DNA of 64,000 nt, taken from positions 124,001 to 188,000 of the forward strand of contig JADJXL010000017.1 in the NCBI GenBank assembly GCA_016715885.1, written 5' to 3'. This DNA comes from Polyangiaceae bacterium. Its GTDB lineage: Bacteria > Myxococcota_A > Polyangia > Polyangiales > Polyangiaceae. Shown in pieces: positions 44,330 to 53,827 of the stretch; positions within the stretch are counted from its first letter, which is position 1; the number at the start of each line of letters is the position of its first letter. A program made the translations under genes and the position numbers. The notes under the pieces were generated by a model, which made no database searches, had not been told where the DNA came from, and saw nothing but the letters and a program-made list of their open reading frames with translations.

Positions 44330-45760
44330 TCAGACCATACGATGAAACCGCTCGTCCAGCATTTGCACGAGTTTGTCATCCCAGTGCGTGGTACAACGAC
44401 GATAGCCATCGGCGAGGAATTGCAATTTGTCGTGCACGTCTCGGTACGACGCGAGCCGCATCGGCAATGCAATGGATCCGGCGAACAACAATGCCAGCCC
44501 CCCCGATACCGATAGAACGGGAGAAAGCTGACCAATCAAATAAAAGGCGAGCGCCACGGCGGCGCATGCGGCAGCCATGACACTCGCGACTTGCACGCGA
44601 AATGACATTCGATGCGATTCGATCGCTCGTTCGATGTGCTTGATTTTGACTTGCACGCGTCCCAAACGCGTCAAGCTCGGTGGCGATGGTTCCACGTGAG
44701 CATGCGCGTGATGCTCTTCATGGTGACACGCGTTTTCGTCGACCGGGCCAAACCGCAATACTTGCACGTCTTCGCCCCGTCCCGCGTCCGCCCATTCCAT
44801 CGTTTGCGGGTTGTATTCCCGGCGAATACGCCTGCCTCGCGTCGAGCTTTCGACGACGATGGCTTGATACGCAATGGCCAAACTCCATTCTTTACGCCCA
44901 TATTCGGCCACGCCGGCGCTCGCTGCCGATGCGACGGCAAGGCTCCAGCCATCGACGTCGAAGGAAACTTGCCAATCGACGTGTTGATGACCATGCAGCG
45001 CAATCGAGAAATGATGCCTCGCGAGCCACCTTCGCGTCCCTGCGGCATCCTCCATGACGCTGTAATCGGTGCGCCGAGTGCCTTCGGGGCTCTCCAGGTG
45101 ATGGTGCATCACTGCAATGCGAAATTTCTTGTCGTCCTCCGTTCGCTGCAGGAACGTCTCGGTAAAATCGCGTTGCCCGATTCCCACGGAGCCGTGATCG
45201 CGTTTTTGCGCCGCATCGAGCTCTTCGCAGGAATTGAACGCGACGACTTCGATCCCCTGGTTGAACATTTGGGAATCGAAAACATGGTGATCGACACGCT
45301 GGTGCGCCGGCGTGTCCGGAGCAAATGCAGCTCTCGCGCTTCCGTACAGAGCATTCCTTATTTCGTCGTAATGCTTGTATCGATGGTCTCCGTCGCGCAA
45401 AACGTCGTGATTCCCGGGCGCAATGACGATGCGCTCCGTGGGCAAACCCAGGCCCTCGGCGAGACCTCGAAGAAACGAGATGGCAAGTGGCACGCCGCTC
45501 GCGCTCCCGCGATCGAGCAAGTCACCCGAAACGACGACCAAATCCGGCTTGATTTTTTCGTGCCGCAGATCGTAAAGCAGGCTTCCAAGCAATCCGCGAC
45601 GATTGTGCGGCGCGACCGCCAGCTCCGTCGCCTCTGTATTCCAGTAATGCCCCTTCGCTGTCGGATCACAAAAGTGCAGATCCGAGATGTGGAGCAGGAC
45701 GAGCCTCGTTCCACCAGGCGGCATGAAGCCGATGAAAAAAGATTTCGGTTGAGATGTCAA
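44330..45760 (-). CDS. calcineurin-like metallophosphoesterase with C-terminal membrane segments
   Basis: A 476-residue protein (ATG 45724 is an alternative start that trims 12 residues). All metallophosphoesterase motifs are present: DLHF, GDLLDRG, GNHD, a later HHHLE, and GHQH, binding two metal ions. The region after residue 330 is His-rich (HHEEHHAHAH), then a helical linker leads to two hydrophobic helices near residues 390-430 (VMAAACAAVALAFYLIG, LSVSGGLALLFAGSIAL) and a cytosolic tail. It may hydrolyse a nucleotide or phosphodiester signal at the membrane. Tight coupling to the YEATS-like gene suggests a two-component module of enzyme and sensor. Confidence 0.8.
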   Translation of the reverse strand: MTSQPKSFFIGFMPPGGTRLVLLHISDLHFCDPTAKGHYWNTEATELAVAPHNRRGLLGSLLYDLRHEKIKPDLVVVSGDLLDRGSASGVPLAISFLRGLAEGLGLPTERIVIAPGNHDVLRDGDHRYKHYDEIRNALYGSARAAFAPDTPAHQRVDHHVFDSQMFNQGIEVVAFNSCEELDAAQKRDHGSVGIGQRDFTETFLQRTEDDKKFRIAVMHHHLESPEGTRRTDYSVMEDAAGTRRWLARHHFSIALHGHQHVDWQVSFDVDGWSLAVASAASAGVAEYGRKEWSLAIAYQAIVVESSTRGRRIRREYNPQTMEWADAGRGEDVQVLRFGPVDENACHHEEHHAHAHVEPSPPSLTRLGRVQVKIKHIERAIESHRMSFRVQVASVMAAACAAVALAFYLIGQLSPVLSVSGGLALLFAGSIALPMRLASYRDVHDKLQFLADGYRRCTTHWDDKLVQMLDERFHRMV

Positions 45761-45799
45761 GCAAAGACGCGGCGTCGAGGCACCTCGAACACGCCCCGG

Positions 45800-46888
45800 T
45801 CACTCTTCCCTTGTCGGCGGATACACGTGCCGGCCTCCCCACGGATCTTCGACTTCGCGCACGCCCCCTTCCCCCTCGGGCCCCACGTAACTCGGCCCCG
45901 CCGGTACCTTGCCAAACCCACCCGGAATGTCGAGCACGTACGTCGGTTGCGCTATCCCGGACAAACTTCGACGCAATTCGCGTACAATGGTTTGTCCTTC
46001 TGTTATGGACGTCCGAAAATGCCCCGTGCCCACGGCCAAATCGCCGTGGTGCAAGTAATATGGTTTTACGCGCAACACCACAAGCTCGCGGAAAAGCGCG
46101 GCGAGCGTCTCCGCATCGTCGTTCACGCCGCGAAGCAGCACGGTCTGCGCCAGCATCGGAATCCCCGCATCCACGATTCGCGCGCACGCGCTTCGAGCTT
46201 CCGGTCCGAGCTCCTGGACGTGGTTCGTGTGCAAAACGACGTAGGTCGTGAGTCGCGAACTGCGTAAGGCTCGAATCATCGCCGCATCGATCCGCGATGA
46301 ATCGATCACGGGCACGCGCGTGTGGACGCGCAATACGCGTACGTGCTCGATCGACGACAGCATGTCGACGATTTCGGCGATCTTCTTCGGGGGCAAAATC
46401 AAAGGATCCCCGCCGCTCAGGATCACTTCCCATACTTCACGACGACCGCGGATGTAGTCGATGGCTCGGCCGAGCTCTTCGCGCGAAAGCGATTCGCTTC
46501 CCGGTCCTACCTTTTCGCGACGAAAGCAGAATCGACAATAGGCGGGGCAGACGTGAACTGGTTTGAGCAGCAACCGATCGGGGTACCTGTGCGTGATGCC
46601 TTTGACCGGCGTGTGCGGGTCGTCGCCGATCGGATCGACGCGCTCTTCAGGCAAAATCGTCAGCTCGCGTTTGGTTGGGACAAACTGCCGCGCGATCGGG
46701 TCGTGCGCGTCCGCGTGCGACATGAGCTCCACGAGGTCCGAGGTGATCGCGACGTCGAAGCGATCTGCGACGCGCTCCAGAACTTCGAGCTCTGCGCGAT
46801 CCACGAGCCCTTTGTCCACGAGCTCGTCCACGCGACGCACGGTCTTCTTTCCATCGTCGCGTTTGCACTCCAAAACCCTCGCCGCCAC
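45800..46888 (-). CDS. KamA-family radical SAM protein (lysine 2,3-aminomutase type)
   Basis: A 362-residue protein from the GTG at 46888, selected by the Shine-Dalgarno AGGAG (46896-46900 on the opposite strand) seven bases upstream; the longer open frame up to 47116 has no family-like sequence. It has the CPAYCRFCFR radical SAM cluster, the HYPDRLLLKP-like lead-in, SGGDPL for SAM/PLP contact, and the usual aminomutase barrel (RIHTRVPV-type strand, LHTNHVQEL, LLRGVNDDAETL, KPYYLHHGD). The family rearranges lysine (free, or on EF-P in the EpmB branch). No EpmA or EF-P gene is beside it. Divergent from the TPR peptidase gene. Confidence 0.87.
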   Translation of the reverse strand: MAARVLECKRDDGKKTVRRVDELVDKGLVDRAELEVLERVADRFDVAITSDLVELMSHADAHDPIARQFVPTKRELTILPEERVDPIGDDPHTPVKGITHRYPDRLLLKPVHVCPAYCRFCFRREKVGPGSESLSREELGRAIDYIRGRREVWEVILSGGDPLILPPKKIAEIVDMLSSIEHVRVLRVHTRVPVIDSSRIDAAMIRALRSSRLTTYVVLHTNHVQELGPEARSACARIVDAGIPMLAQTVLLRGVNDDAETLAALFRELVVLRVKPYYLHHGDLAVGTGHFRTSITEGQTIVRELRRSLSGIAQPTYVLDIPGGFGKVPAGPSYVGPEGEGGVREVEDPWGGRHVYPPTREE

Positions 46889-47306
46889 CAGCCAACTCCT
46901 GCTCGATGCGTACCGTTGCGGCGCGGAAGCTAGCACGTTCGGCGAGGCGCGTGCATCGCACCGCGCCGAATGATCACGTGCACACTCGGACGAACGTCGT
47001 CGACGCAGAGCGGTACCTGGTCTCGACGGCGTCGCCACAGCTCGCTCGATCGACATGGTACCTCCGACCGCCGTGATGCTTTGTGCACCAAGGAACTGAG
47101 CGTCTTGAATCCGCACGTCGACGAACTGCCCCCAAGAGCTCGACGCCGAAGCGGAACTTGCGCGGCTACGTGCTCTCCTGGCCGAACGCGAGCGTCCTAC
47201 CTGACAAGATCACCACGAATGTCGCTCGCTGACGCGCGTAACGCCGTCTCGAACCAACGCACTGGCGTTCTGACCGGATGCCGGTAATGCTCGTCGAGTT
47301 ACCGTC
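46889..47306. other. divergent intergenic region
   Basis: 418 bp between the KamA and TPR-peptidase genes. Open frames here are short and lack codon structure. I see no RNA-like fold or repeat. Promoters of both flanking genes should be within it. Confidence 0.5.
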
Positions 47307-50087
47307 ATGCGCACGCTCAAACTGCTTTCCGCTTCGCTGTTTGTCCTGTCCATCCTCACGCAAGCACCGCATGCAGACGCGGATGCCAACGCGGTCGGTC
47401 GCGCCGCGCTCCTCGAGCAAAAGGGCGACTACGCTGCTGCGGAAAAGGAGCTCGATGCCGTCACTTCGGGCGCCGAGCTGGCCGATGCGCTCGTGGCCAA
47501 AGCGCGCCTGCAACTGCTCACGGGACGTTACGCGGACGCCGCGAAAACGGCATCACGCGCGCTGACGCTCGGCAAGAGCGCCAAGCTGAAGGCCGCGCCC
47601 GTCGTCGCTGAAGCTCTCGCCGCGCAGGGCAAGCTGAAAGAAGCGATCGACGCCGTGAAGGACGTTGCAGACGAAGACGGATCGCATCGAGCGCGGCTCG
47701 TGCTCGGCGAGCTGCTCATTCGCAGCGGCAAACGAGGCGAGGCGTCGATCCCGCTGCACAAGATCGCCGATGCGTACAACGACGACACGATCACCGATGG
47801 CGACGCCGAGGGTTTGTCGATCGTAGCGCGTGCGGCGTATCTCCTGCGCGTGCCGCGCGATGCGAACGAGGCGTTCAAGGAAGCCGAAGCGGCGGGGGCG
47901 AACAAGCGCGTCGAGGCGCTGCTTTGGTACGCCGAGCTCTTGCTCGACAAATACAACCTTCGCGACGCGGGCGAAGCCATCAAAGAAGCGCTCAAGCTTG
48001 CGCCGAAGAATCCGCACGTCCACGTCGCGATGGCTCACCTCAAGCTCGAAAACGCGATGGACTTTTCGGCCGCCGAAAGCGAGATCAAGGAGGCGCTCGA
48101 AATCAATCCCAACCTCGTTTCGGCGTATGCCGTTCGAGCGGGTCTTGCGCTGCGCACGATGGACATTGCCGCCGCCGACGCTGCCATTGCAAAAGGACTC
48201 GCCATCGATCCGACGGATCTCGAAATACTTTCGATGAAAGCTGCAACGCGGTACCTCGCGGACGATTTGCCCGGCTACGAGGCCGCAAAAAAGCAAGTGC
48301 TCGGCCTCAATCCTCAATATTCGACGTTTTTCCAAATCGTCTCCGAATATGCCGAATGGGAACATCGATATGACGACATCGTGCGAATGATGGAAGAAGC
48401 CACGACGATCGATGGTCAAGACATGAAAGCGTTTTCGACGCTCGGCATGAACAAGATTCGCCTGGGTGACGATGCGGGTGGTATCGAAGCGCTTCGGAAA
48501 TCGTGGAAGAAAGACCCATTCAACGTCCGCGCGTTCAATACGTTGGAACTATTCGAAAAAACCATTCCTCGTGATTACGTGACGACGGACGGTACGCGGT
48601 TTCGGATTCGTTATCACAAAACGGAAAAACGAGTCCTCGAGCGGTACGTTCCCCGCATGCTCGATCAAGCCTGGGATTCGATGGTCAAGCGGTATGGGTT
48701 CACGCCCAAGATGCCCGTTTCCATCGAGCTTTACGCCGATTCGGAACATTTCAGCATTCGTACGAGCGGCTTGCCCAACGTGGGCATTCAAGGCGTGTGT
48801 TTTGGTCAATCGCTGGCTGCGCTATCGCCCAGCGCCGGGCCCTTCAATTGGGGCAACGTTCTCTGGCACGAGCTTGGACACGTCTTTGCCATTCAACAAT
48901 CCAAAAATCATGTCCCTCGTTGGTTCACCGAAGGACTCTCCGAATACGAGACGATCGTCGCCCGCCCCGAATGGCGTCGCGAAGAAGAGCCGGCACTTTT
49001 CGCGGCGCTCAAAGGTGGCCGCGTCCCTCCGCTCGAAGGCTTCAATCGAGCGTTCACGCATGTCGACTCCGTTTCCGATGTGACGATGGCCTATTATGCC
49101 GCCAGCCAGCTCGTCGTCTTCATGGCGGAGACGTACGGGTTTGCCAAAGTCGTGGACATGCTTCCGCGCTGGGGACGCGGCTTGCGCACTTCGGATGTCG
49201 TCCAGGGCGCCTTGGGCATTTCGCATGAAGAAGTCGACAAGCAGTTTCGTGTTTGGCTAAAAAAACGCCTTACACGCTACGAAAAACAATACGTGCCCGA
49301 TTTGCATGCGCCGCCCCTTCCGGAAGCACGAAAGGCGCTGCGTACGGACCCGAAAAACCCCAAAAAGCTCGTCGAGCTTGCGCTCTCGCTCTTCGCGATC
49401 GGCGACAACGCCGAGGCGCTCGCGATACTCGATGAAGCCCTGCTGCTCGATCCCAAACACGCCGACGCCAACTACATTCGGTTGCGCATTGCCATGGATC
49501 GGAAGAAATTCGACGATGCCGCCAAAATCGCCGATAAAATGATTTCCTACGGGCACGATGGTTACGCGCTACGCATCAAGGCCGCAGACCTTGCCGAACT
49601 CAGAAACGACAAGGTGCGCGCTCGCGAACACCTCGAAGCTGCTCACCGTTTCGATCCATCTCAGGCCGAACCTCTGCAAGGTCTGTATGATTTCGCCAAA
49701 AAACTCGGCGACACGTCTGCGCAGCTCGACGCTTTGCAGCGGCTGTCACTCGTGGATCAACACGACCGGCGCGTATGGGTTCGTCTTTTGGAACTGCTCG
49801 TCTCGCGCGGGAAATGGGACGAAGCCGTCAAGGTCGGCGAAAGCGCGATCTATGTCGACGTCATGAATCCGAAAGTGCACCGGCTCTATGCCAAGGCGCT
49901 GGCGCGGACGGGCAAGCAAGTATCGGCGATATTCGAATTGAACAGCGCCCTTTTGGCCAGCACCGAACCGGCGGAGAAAGCCGAAATCTACGATGCGATG
50001 GCAAAAGGTTACGAAAAGCTGAAGCAGCCCGAAATGGCGAAGCAGGCACTCGACTACGCCAAACTCGTCAGCCCTTTGAAGAAGTAG
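47307..50087 (+). CDS. TPR protein with gluzincin (peptidase MA-like) domain
   Basis: A 926-residue protein with a signal peptide (MRTLKLLSASLFVLSILTQA). Residues 30-400 are TPR helices (for example LEINPNLVSAYAVRAGLAL, LAIDPTDLEILSM). Residues ~440-640 hold a zinc peptidase domain with HELGHVFA and the downstream glutamate in RWFTEGLSEYE, plus QSLAALSPSAGPFNWGNVLW just before. Residues 650-926 are more TPRs (KALRTDPKNPKKLVELALS, LLDPKHADANYIRLR). It should act in the periplasm or at the outer membrane, with the TPRs presenting substrate or partners to the peptidase. It ends nine bases from the convergent gene at 50097. Confidence 0.88.
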   Translation: MRTLKLLSASLFVLSILTQAPHADADANAVGRAALLEQKGDYAAAEKELDAVTSGAELADALVAKARLQLLTGRYADAAKTASRALTLGKSAKLKAAPVVAEALAAQGKLKEAIDAVKDVADEDGSHRARLVLGELLIRSGKRGEASIPLHKIADAYNDDTITDGDAEGLSIVARAAYLLRVPRDANEAFKEAEAAGANKRVEALLWYAELLLDKYNLRDAGEAIKEALKLAPKNPHVHVAMAHLKLENAMDFSAAESEIKEALEINPNLVSAYAVRAGLALRTMDIAAADAAIAKGLAIDPTDLEILSMKAATRYLADDLPGYEAAKKQVLGLNPQYSTFFQIVSEYAEWEHRYDDIVRMMEEATTIDGQDMKAFSTLGMNKIRLGDDAGGIEALRKSWKKDPFNVRAFNTLELFEKTIPRDYVTTDGTRFRIRYHKTEKRVLERYVPRMLDQAWDSMVKRYGFTPKMPVSIELYADSEHFSIRTSGLPNVGIQGVCFGQSLAALSPSAGPFNWGNVLWHELGHVFAIQQSKNHVPRWFTEGLSEYETIVARPEWRREEEPALFAALKGGRVPPLEGFNRAFTHVDSVSDVTMAYYAASQLVVFMAETYGFAKVVDMLPRWGRGLRTSDVVQGALGISHEEVDKQFRVWLKKRLTRYEKQYVPDLHAPPLPEARKALRTDPKNPKKLVELALSLFAIGDNAEALAILDEALLLDPKHADANYIRLRIAMDRKKFDDAAKIADKMISYGHDGYALRIKAADLAELRNDKVRAREHLEAAHRFDPSQAEPLQGLYDFAKKLGDTSAQLDALQRLSLVDQHDRRVWVRLLELLVSRGKWDEAVKVGESAIYVDVMNPKVHRLYAKALARTGKQVSAIFELNSALLASTEPAEKAEIYDAMAKGYEKLKQPEMAKQALDYAKLVSPLKK

Positions 50088-50096
50088 GTTCGCGCT

Positions 50097-50768
50097 TCAC
50101 CGCCCCGCGATCGCATCGAAGCCGGCGAAGATGTCTTCTTCGATCGACGCGGGCAGCGCTGGATTGTCTTTGATCTCGTCGCGAAGCGCTGCGCGAAAGC
50201 GCCCTACGAGTCCAATCGTCGTCACGCGCAACGCCGTTTGTTGACGAAATGCATCGAGCGCCGATCCTTGCGTTCGCGCTGCGAGTTTTCGCGCAAGCTC
50301 GTCCCCTTTGTCCACGAATGCCGCAGCCCATTCATAAAGCGTCTGCCCATCTGGCGTAGGCAGCATGCGCAGCTCGGGTTCGAGCGCCACGAGTTTGGGC
50401 CGGTTCGCCTTTGCCGCCGCAGCTTCGTCGGCATAACTGTCGCTGAGCAGCGAGATGTCCGGAATGAATGCTTCTCGGATGCGCCGAGCTGCGTCGCGTC
50501 GTTCTACCGAGACAAACGGTTGACAAAGTACGGCTTCCGTGAAGTACCAAATCGCCCCGCCCAGGCCATCATGCTGGGCATCCGTTTCGCTCAAGTCACC
50601 CGCTTTCGTTTCGAGCGCCACGTTCATTGCATGTTCGATGGCCTTGCGTTTTGCCGTCAGAATAGGCCCGTACAACTTGCCCGTTTGCGTCGCATCGAGA
50701 GCTTTCGATCGGTTGTCGAGCATGTCGGCAAGGCCTTGTCGAAGGTCGGCGAGCGTGAGGTTTCGCAT
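50097..50768 (-). CDS. hypothetical helical protein
   Basis: A 223-residue protein from the ATG at 50768 (MRNLTLADLRQGLADML); an in-frame upstream ATG adds 11 residues. It is predicted all-helical with conserved-looking segments (AKRKAIEHAMNVALE, AIWYFTEAVLCQP, RIREAFIPDISLLSDSY). No signal, membrane segment or catalytic motif. Unknown family. Convergent with the TPR peptidase and same strand as the downstream-facing kinase gene 107 bp upstream. Confidence 0.65.
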   Translation of the reverse strand: MRNLTLADLRQGLADMLDNRSKALDATQTGKLYGPILTAKRKAIEHAMNVALETKAGDLSETDAQHDGLGGAIWYFTEAVLCQPFVSVERRDAARRIREAFIPDISLLSDSYADEAAAAKANRPKLVALEPELRMLPTPDGQTLYEWAAAFVDKGDELARKLAARTQGSALDAFRQQTALRVTTIGLVGRFRAALRDEIKDNPALPASIEEDIFAGFDAIAGR

Positions 50769-50874
50769 GACGAGTTTCTCCCAATCCGAAGGACGAAGCA
50801 TAGAACAGCGATCGGTCTGCTACGAGGGAAAAATCGCGGCCGAGCGTCCAAATCGTGCCTCCGCATCGATTCCG

Positions 50875-52479
50875 TCAATCCCTGCCCACGAAATGATCGC
50901 CCGGTGGGCGGCTCGAGCTCTCCGGTTTGGCAGGGACATCCATGGGTGCCTTCGTTTCAGCGGCGCTCGGGGGCCGCGCTGATTGCCGTGGCGCCGGCGC
51001 CTTATGGCGAGGCTTCGGCGCTGGCACCTTTTCCACGGGTCGAGCGGACGTCGAAGACGCGGGGAGCGCATTCGTCGTGGCGCTCGCAATGACGCCCGGC
51101 ACGCTGGCGCTCGGCGCGACGACCGGCAATGGCGGCGGCGGCAAAACGATTGCGTGAGGCAGCCGAATTTCCCTCGTACCATTCGGGATGTCTTGCGATG
51201 CGGTAGCCACGGGTATGGTGGGCGTCCGCGCGATGATGGCGACGATGGTCGCGCCGATGAGCGCCGACGAAATGGACAACATGAATGCGAATGCAACCCA
51301 TCCCGGACGTATCGATGATCGCGAAGGCGATCCACCCCACGTCGAAATTCGCCCCGACTTGTTGATTTTGTTGCTCCGCGCCAAACCCGTCATGGGCTCG
51401 CCCATTTCGACGCTCTCGTTCGGCGCATCGGGCGGCGGTGGCACGACGAACTCGGCTGGCAACATGGGCGGCGGCGGCACGATGACATGCTCTGCCATAT
51501 CGGTCGTTGCAGGAGACGGCTTCACCGTCACGGGTTCCGGGGGAATGGTCGTACGGCGATTCGAAGGGCGAAACAGCGCGCTCGCGGATTCGCCCGCCGG
51601 CAATTGCCACGGCCCGTGGTGCATCAAGGCAATTCCGAGCTCGGCAGCCGTCCGGTACCGATTCTTCAAGTGTTTGTCCAAGCAACACAATATGATCGCA
51701 TCGAGCTCACCCGAAATCTGCGGGCGCAGAGCCGAAGGAGGTTTCACCTGCTTTCCCAGCGTGAGGGCAAAAATTTCGGGCACCGTCGGCGCATGAAATG
51801 GCGCTCTGCCCGTGAGCAATTTATAAAGGATGGCTCCGAGCGCCCATACGTCGGCTCGCGGATCCACTTTCCGTGCCGATCGCATTTGCTCCGGGGACAT
51901 GTACAAGGGCGATCCAATGAGATCTTTGGCTCCGGTCATTTCCGGATCGGGCCGCTCGGGATTCGTGTCTTTCGAAATTCCAAAATCGAGCACTTTGATG
52001 CACGGCGAGCCATCGGAGCGCCGCGTGACGAACAAATTGCCCGGCTTCAAATCGCGATGCACGATTCCCGCCGCATGCGCCTCGGCAAGCGCATGACAAG
52101 CCTGCGTCACGTACAGCACGGCCTCCTCGATGGGAAGCGGCCCGCGCGCTTTCAGTATCGCCGACAAATCTTGCCCCTCGAGCAGCTCCATCACGATATA
52201 CGGTGCTCCCGATTCGAGCCGTCCCACATCGTAAACCTCGGCCACGTGTTCGCTTCGAAGTCGCACGACCGCCCGAGCTTCACGCAAAAAGCGCTCGACG
52301 GATTGGTCGCATTCCGCATCCGGACGGATCAATTTGATCGCCCGCATTTCACGCAAATCCAAGTGCGTCGCGGCGACCACGACACCCATGCCCCCCATTC
52401 CGAGGATCCTCTCCACGCGGTATTTCCCGGCGAGAATTTCGCCCACCGAGACCCCTTTGAATGCCTCCTGCTTCGACAT
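50875..52479 (-). CDS. Ser/Thr protein kinase, membrane-anchored
   Basis: A 534-residue protein. Kinase domain at about residues 14-285: LGMGGMGVVVAATH loop, IKLIRPD lysine, HRDLKPGNLF, DFGISKDTN, SPLYMSPEQ. A Pro-rich stretch (VPPPPMLPAEFVVPPPP) leads to a transmembrane helix at about 390-415 (WVAFAFMLSISSALIGATIV). A Pro/Ala/Ser/Lys-rich outer tail of ~110 residues follows with no recognisable sensor fold, which may bind the cell wall. All catalytic residues are in place. It resembles the kinase at 55757 over the kinase domain. Confidence 0.92.
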   Translation of the reverse strand: MSKQEAFKGVSVGEILAGKYRVERILGMGGMGVVVAATHLDLREMRAIKLIRPDAECDQSVERFLREARAVVRLRSEHVAEVYDVGRLESGAPYIVMELLEGQDLSAILKARGPLPIEEAVLYVTQACHALAEAHAAGIVHRDLKPGNLFVTRRSDGSPCIKVLDFGISKDTNPERPDPEMTGAKDLIGSPLYMSPEQMRSARKVDPRADVWALGAILYKLLTGRAPFHAPTVPEIFALTLGKQVKPPSALRPQISGELDAIILCCLDKHLKNRYRTAAELGIALMHHGPWQLPAGESASALFRPSNRRTTIPPEPVTVKPSPATTDMAEHVIVPPPPMLPAEFVVPPPPDAPNESVEMGEPMTGLARSNKINKSGRISTWGGSPSRSSIRPGWVAFAFMLSISSALIGATIVAIIARTPTIPVATASQDIPNGTREIRLPHAIVLPPPPLPVVAPSASVPGVIASATTNALPASSTSARPVEKVPAPKPRHKAPAPRQSARPPSAAETKAPMDVPAKPESSSRPPGDHFVGRD

Positions 52480-52803
52480 GGTGCCTTCCGATGAATGAGG
52501 AAAGAAAGACGCTCATTTGCGACGCGGACGCTCGATCGCCCCCGCAGCGCCCCGAACGCCGATTGCATTCGTCAATCCACGGATAAAGATGGCCCCGCAG
52601 ATTGTCCGTCCAATCAGCAACAACCCCGTTTTACGGCCGCACCTGCAACGCGAAGAAACGCGTCGCGGTCGATGGCCTCACGGGAAGGCGCAATGCGTCG
52701 TCCCCGTCGGGTTCGTAATGTGCCGCCCTTCTGGAGAATGCGCAAGCGACGACAAAGTGCGCTCGACCGATCTCGGCTGTACGAGGATGCCCCGAACGAT
52801 TGC
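52480..52803. other. intergenic stretch without recognisable gene
   Basis: 324 bp between the kinase start and the end of the propeller-like gene, both on the minus strand. GGAAGG precedes the kinase ATG. Open frames on either strand lack coding character. Probably the kinase promoter region and a terminator of the upstream gene, but no clear hairpin is seen. Confidence 0.5.
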
Positions 52804-53730
52804 TTATTTCCGCGGAAGCGACACGCGGATGATCTCACCGCTCGACGTTCCGACCCACACGGCCGCTGAACCCTTCGACGTGATGAGCATCGTCGTCGGT
52901 TCGCCACGAGCACCCAGCGAAAGCGAGTGCGTCGCCGTGAGTGATCCGTCGCCCGCATTCTTGATCGAGTCGCCCGTGAAGAGCGACGCTCGGCCATCTT
53001 CGAACGCGACCACCAAGCTCGTTTCACTCGTTGCTGCACAAGCGATTGGAGCGCCCAAGTCGATCATCTTCGCTTGCAGACGTCCGCCAATTTGCGACAC
53101 CAAACACGCCTCGCTCGAACCGCGCTTGTACAGCACGCTGAGCGCCATTCCACCCTTGAAACGGTCGAACTTATTTGCCTCCGACGGCAGTTGCGCGCGG
53201 CCATTCGCTCCAGGCTCCGGCGTCGCTCCAGGATGCATGCGCAGCTCGAGTCCTCCGCCGACTTCGACCACGACAAACGTGTCCGCGGGCCCGAGATCGG
53301 CGAGCTTCACGTCGCCACGAAGGGCGAACGGACGCGCCGCAACTTCGTAACCGGACATCGTCGCTTCGTACGCTTGACCTTCCCACGTCAGAGCGAACGC
53401 GCGCTCGCCCGTCGAGCGACCGAATAGAGCACGCACGTTCGTCGCTACGCGTTCGAACTTCGCGCGATGATGAATGTCGATCACTGCCCACAGATCGCTG
53501 TCGCTACGAACGAGCGCTACATCGCGCGACAAGAACACCACTTCGTCGCCTCGTTCGAGCGACAAGTTGATGACTTTGTTCGTCCCACTCGCAACCGGCA
53601 CGAAACCGCATCGAGCCGGCGAGCTCGAAACCATGGCCACGAGGCCAGCACCATCGAACGCCGCGGCGCCGCACACTTCGGCATCGAGCGACTCGACACG
53701 ACGAGGAGCAGAAAGGCTCTTGTAGGGCAT
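52804..53730 (-). CDS. hypothetical propeller-like protein
   Basis: A 308-residue protein of repeating beta segments (AAAFDGAGLVAMVSSS, DVALVRSDSDLWAVIDI, SLVVAFEDGRASLF, AAVWVGTSSGEIIRVSL), which look like 5-7 blades of a WD40/PQQ-type propeller. No signal peptide, so cytoplasmic; no catalytic motif. It might serve as a docking protein for the neighbouring kinase. The divergent peptidase gene begins 97 bp away. Confidence 0.65.
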   Translation of the reverse strand: MPYKSLSAPRRVESLDAEVCGAAAFDGAGLVAMVSSSPARCGFVPVASGTNKVINLSLERGDEVVFLSRDVALVRSDSDLWAVIDIHHRAKFERVATNVRALFGRSTGERAFALTWEGQAYEATMSGYEVAARPFALRGDVKLADLGPADTFVVVEVGGGLELRMHPGATPEPGANGRAQLPSEANKFDRFKGGMALSVLYKRGSSEACLVSQIGGRLQAKMIDLGAPIACAATSETSLVVAFEDGRASLFTGDSIKNAGDGSLTATHSLSLGARGEPTTMLITSKGSAAVWVGTSSGEIIRVSLPRK

Positions 53731-53827
53731 CGCCGGAAGGCTACGTCAAGTGACCAGAGGAGCGGAAGTTCCTTTCGACAGGCATGACGCATCTTCTGCA
53801 TCGAACGCTTTCTTGTACGATGTTTCC

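Noticed and set aside
44612..46267. A 551-codon plus-strand frame opposite the metallophosphoesterase and KamA genes
   Set aside because: Shadow of two conserved genes; Arg/His-rich composition and no family features.
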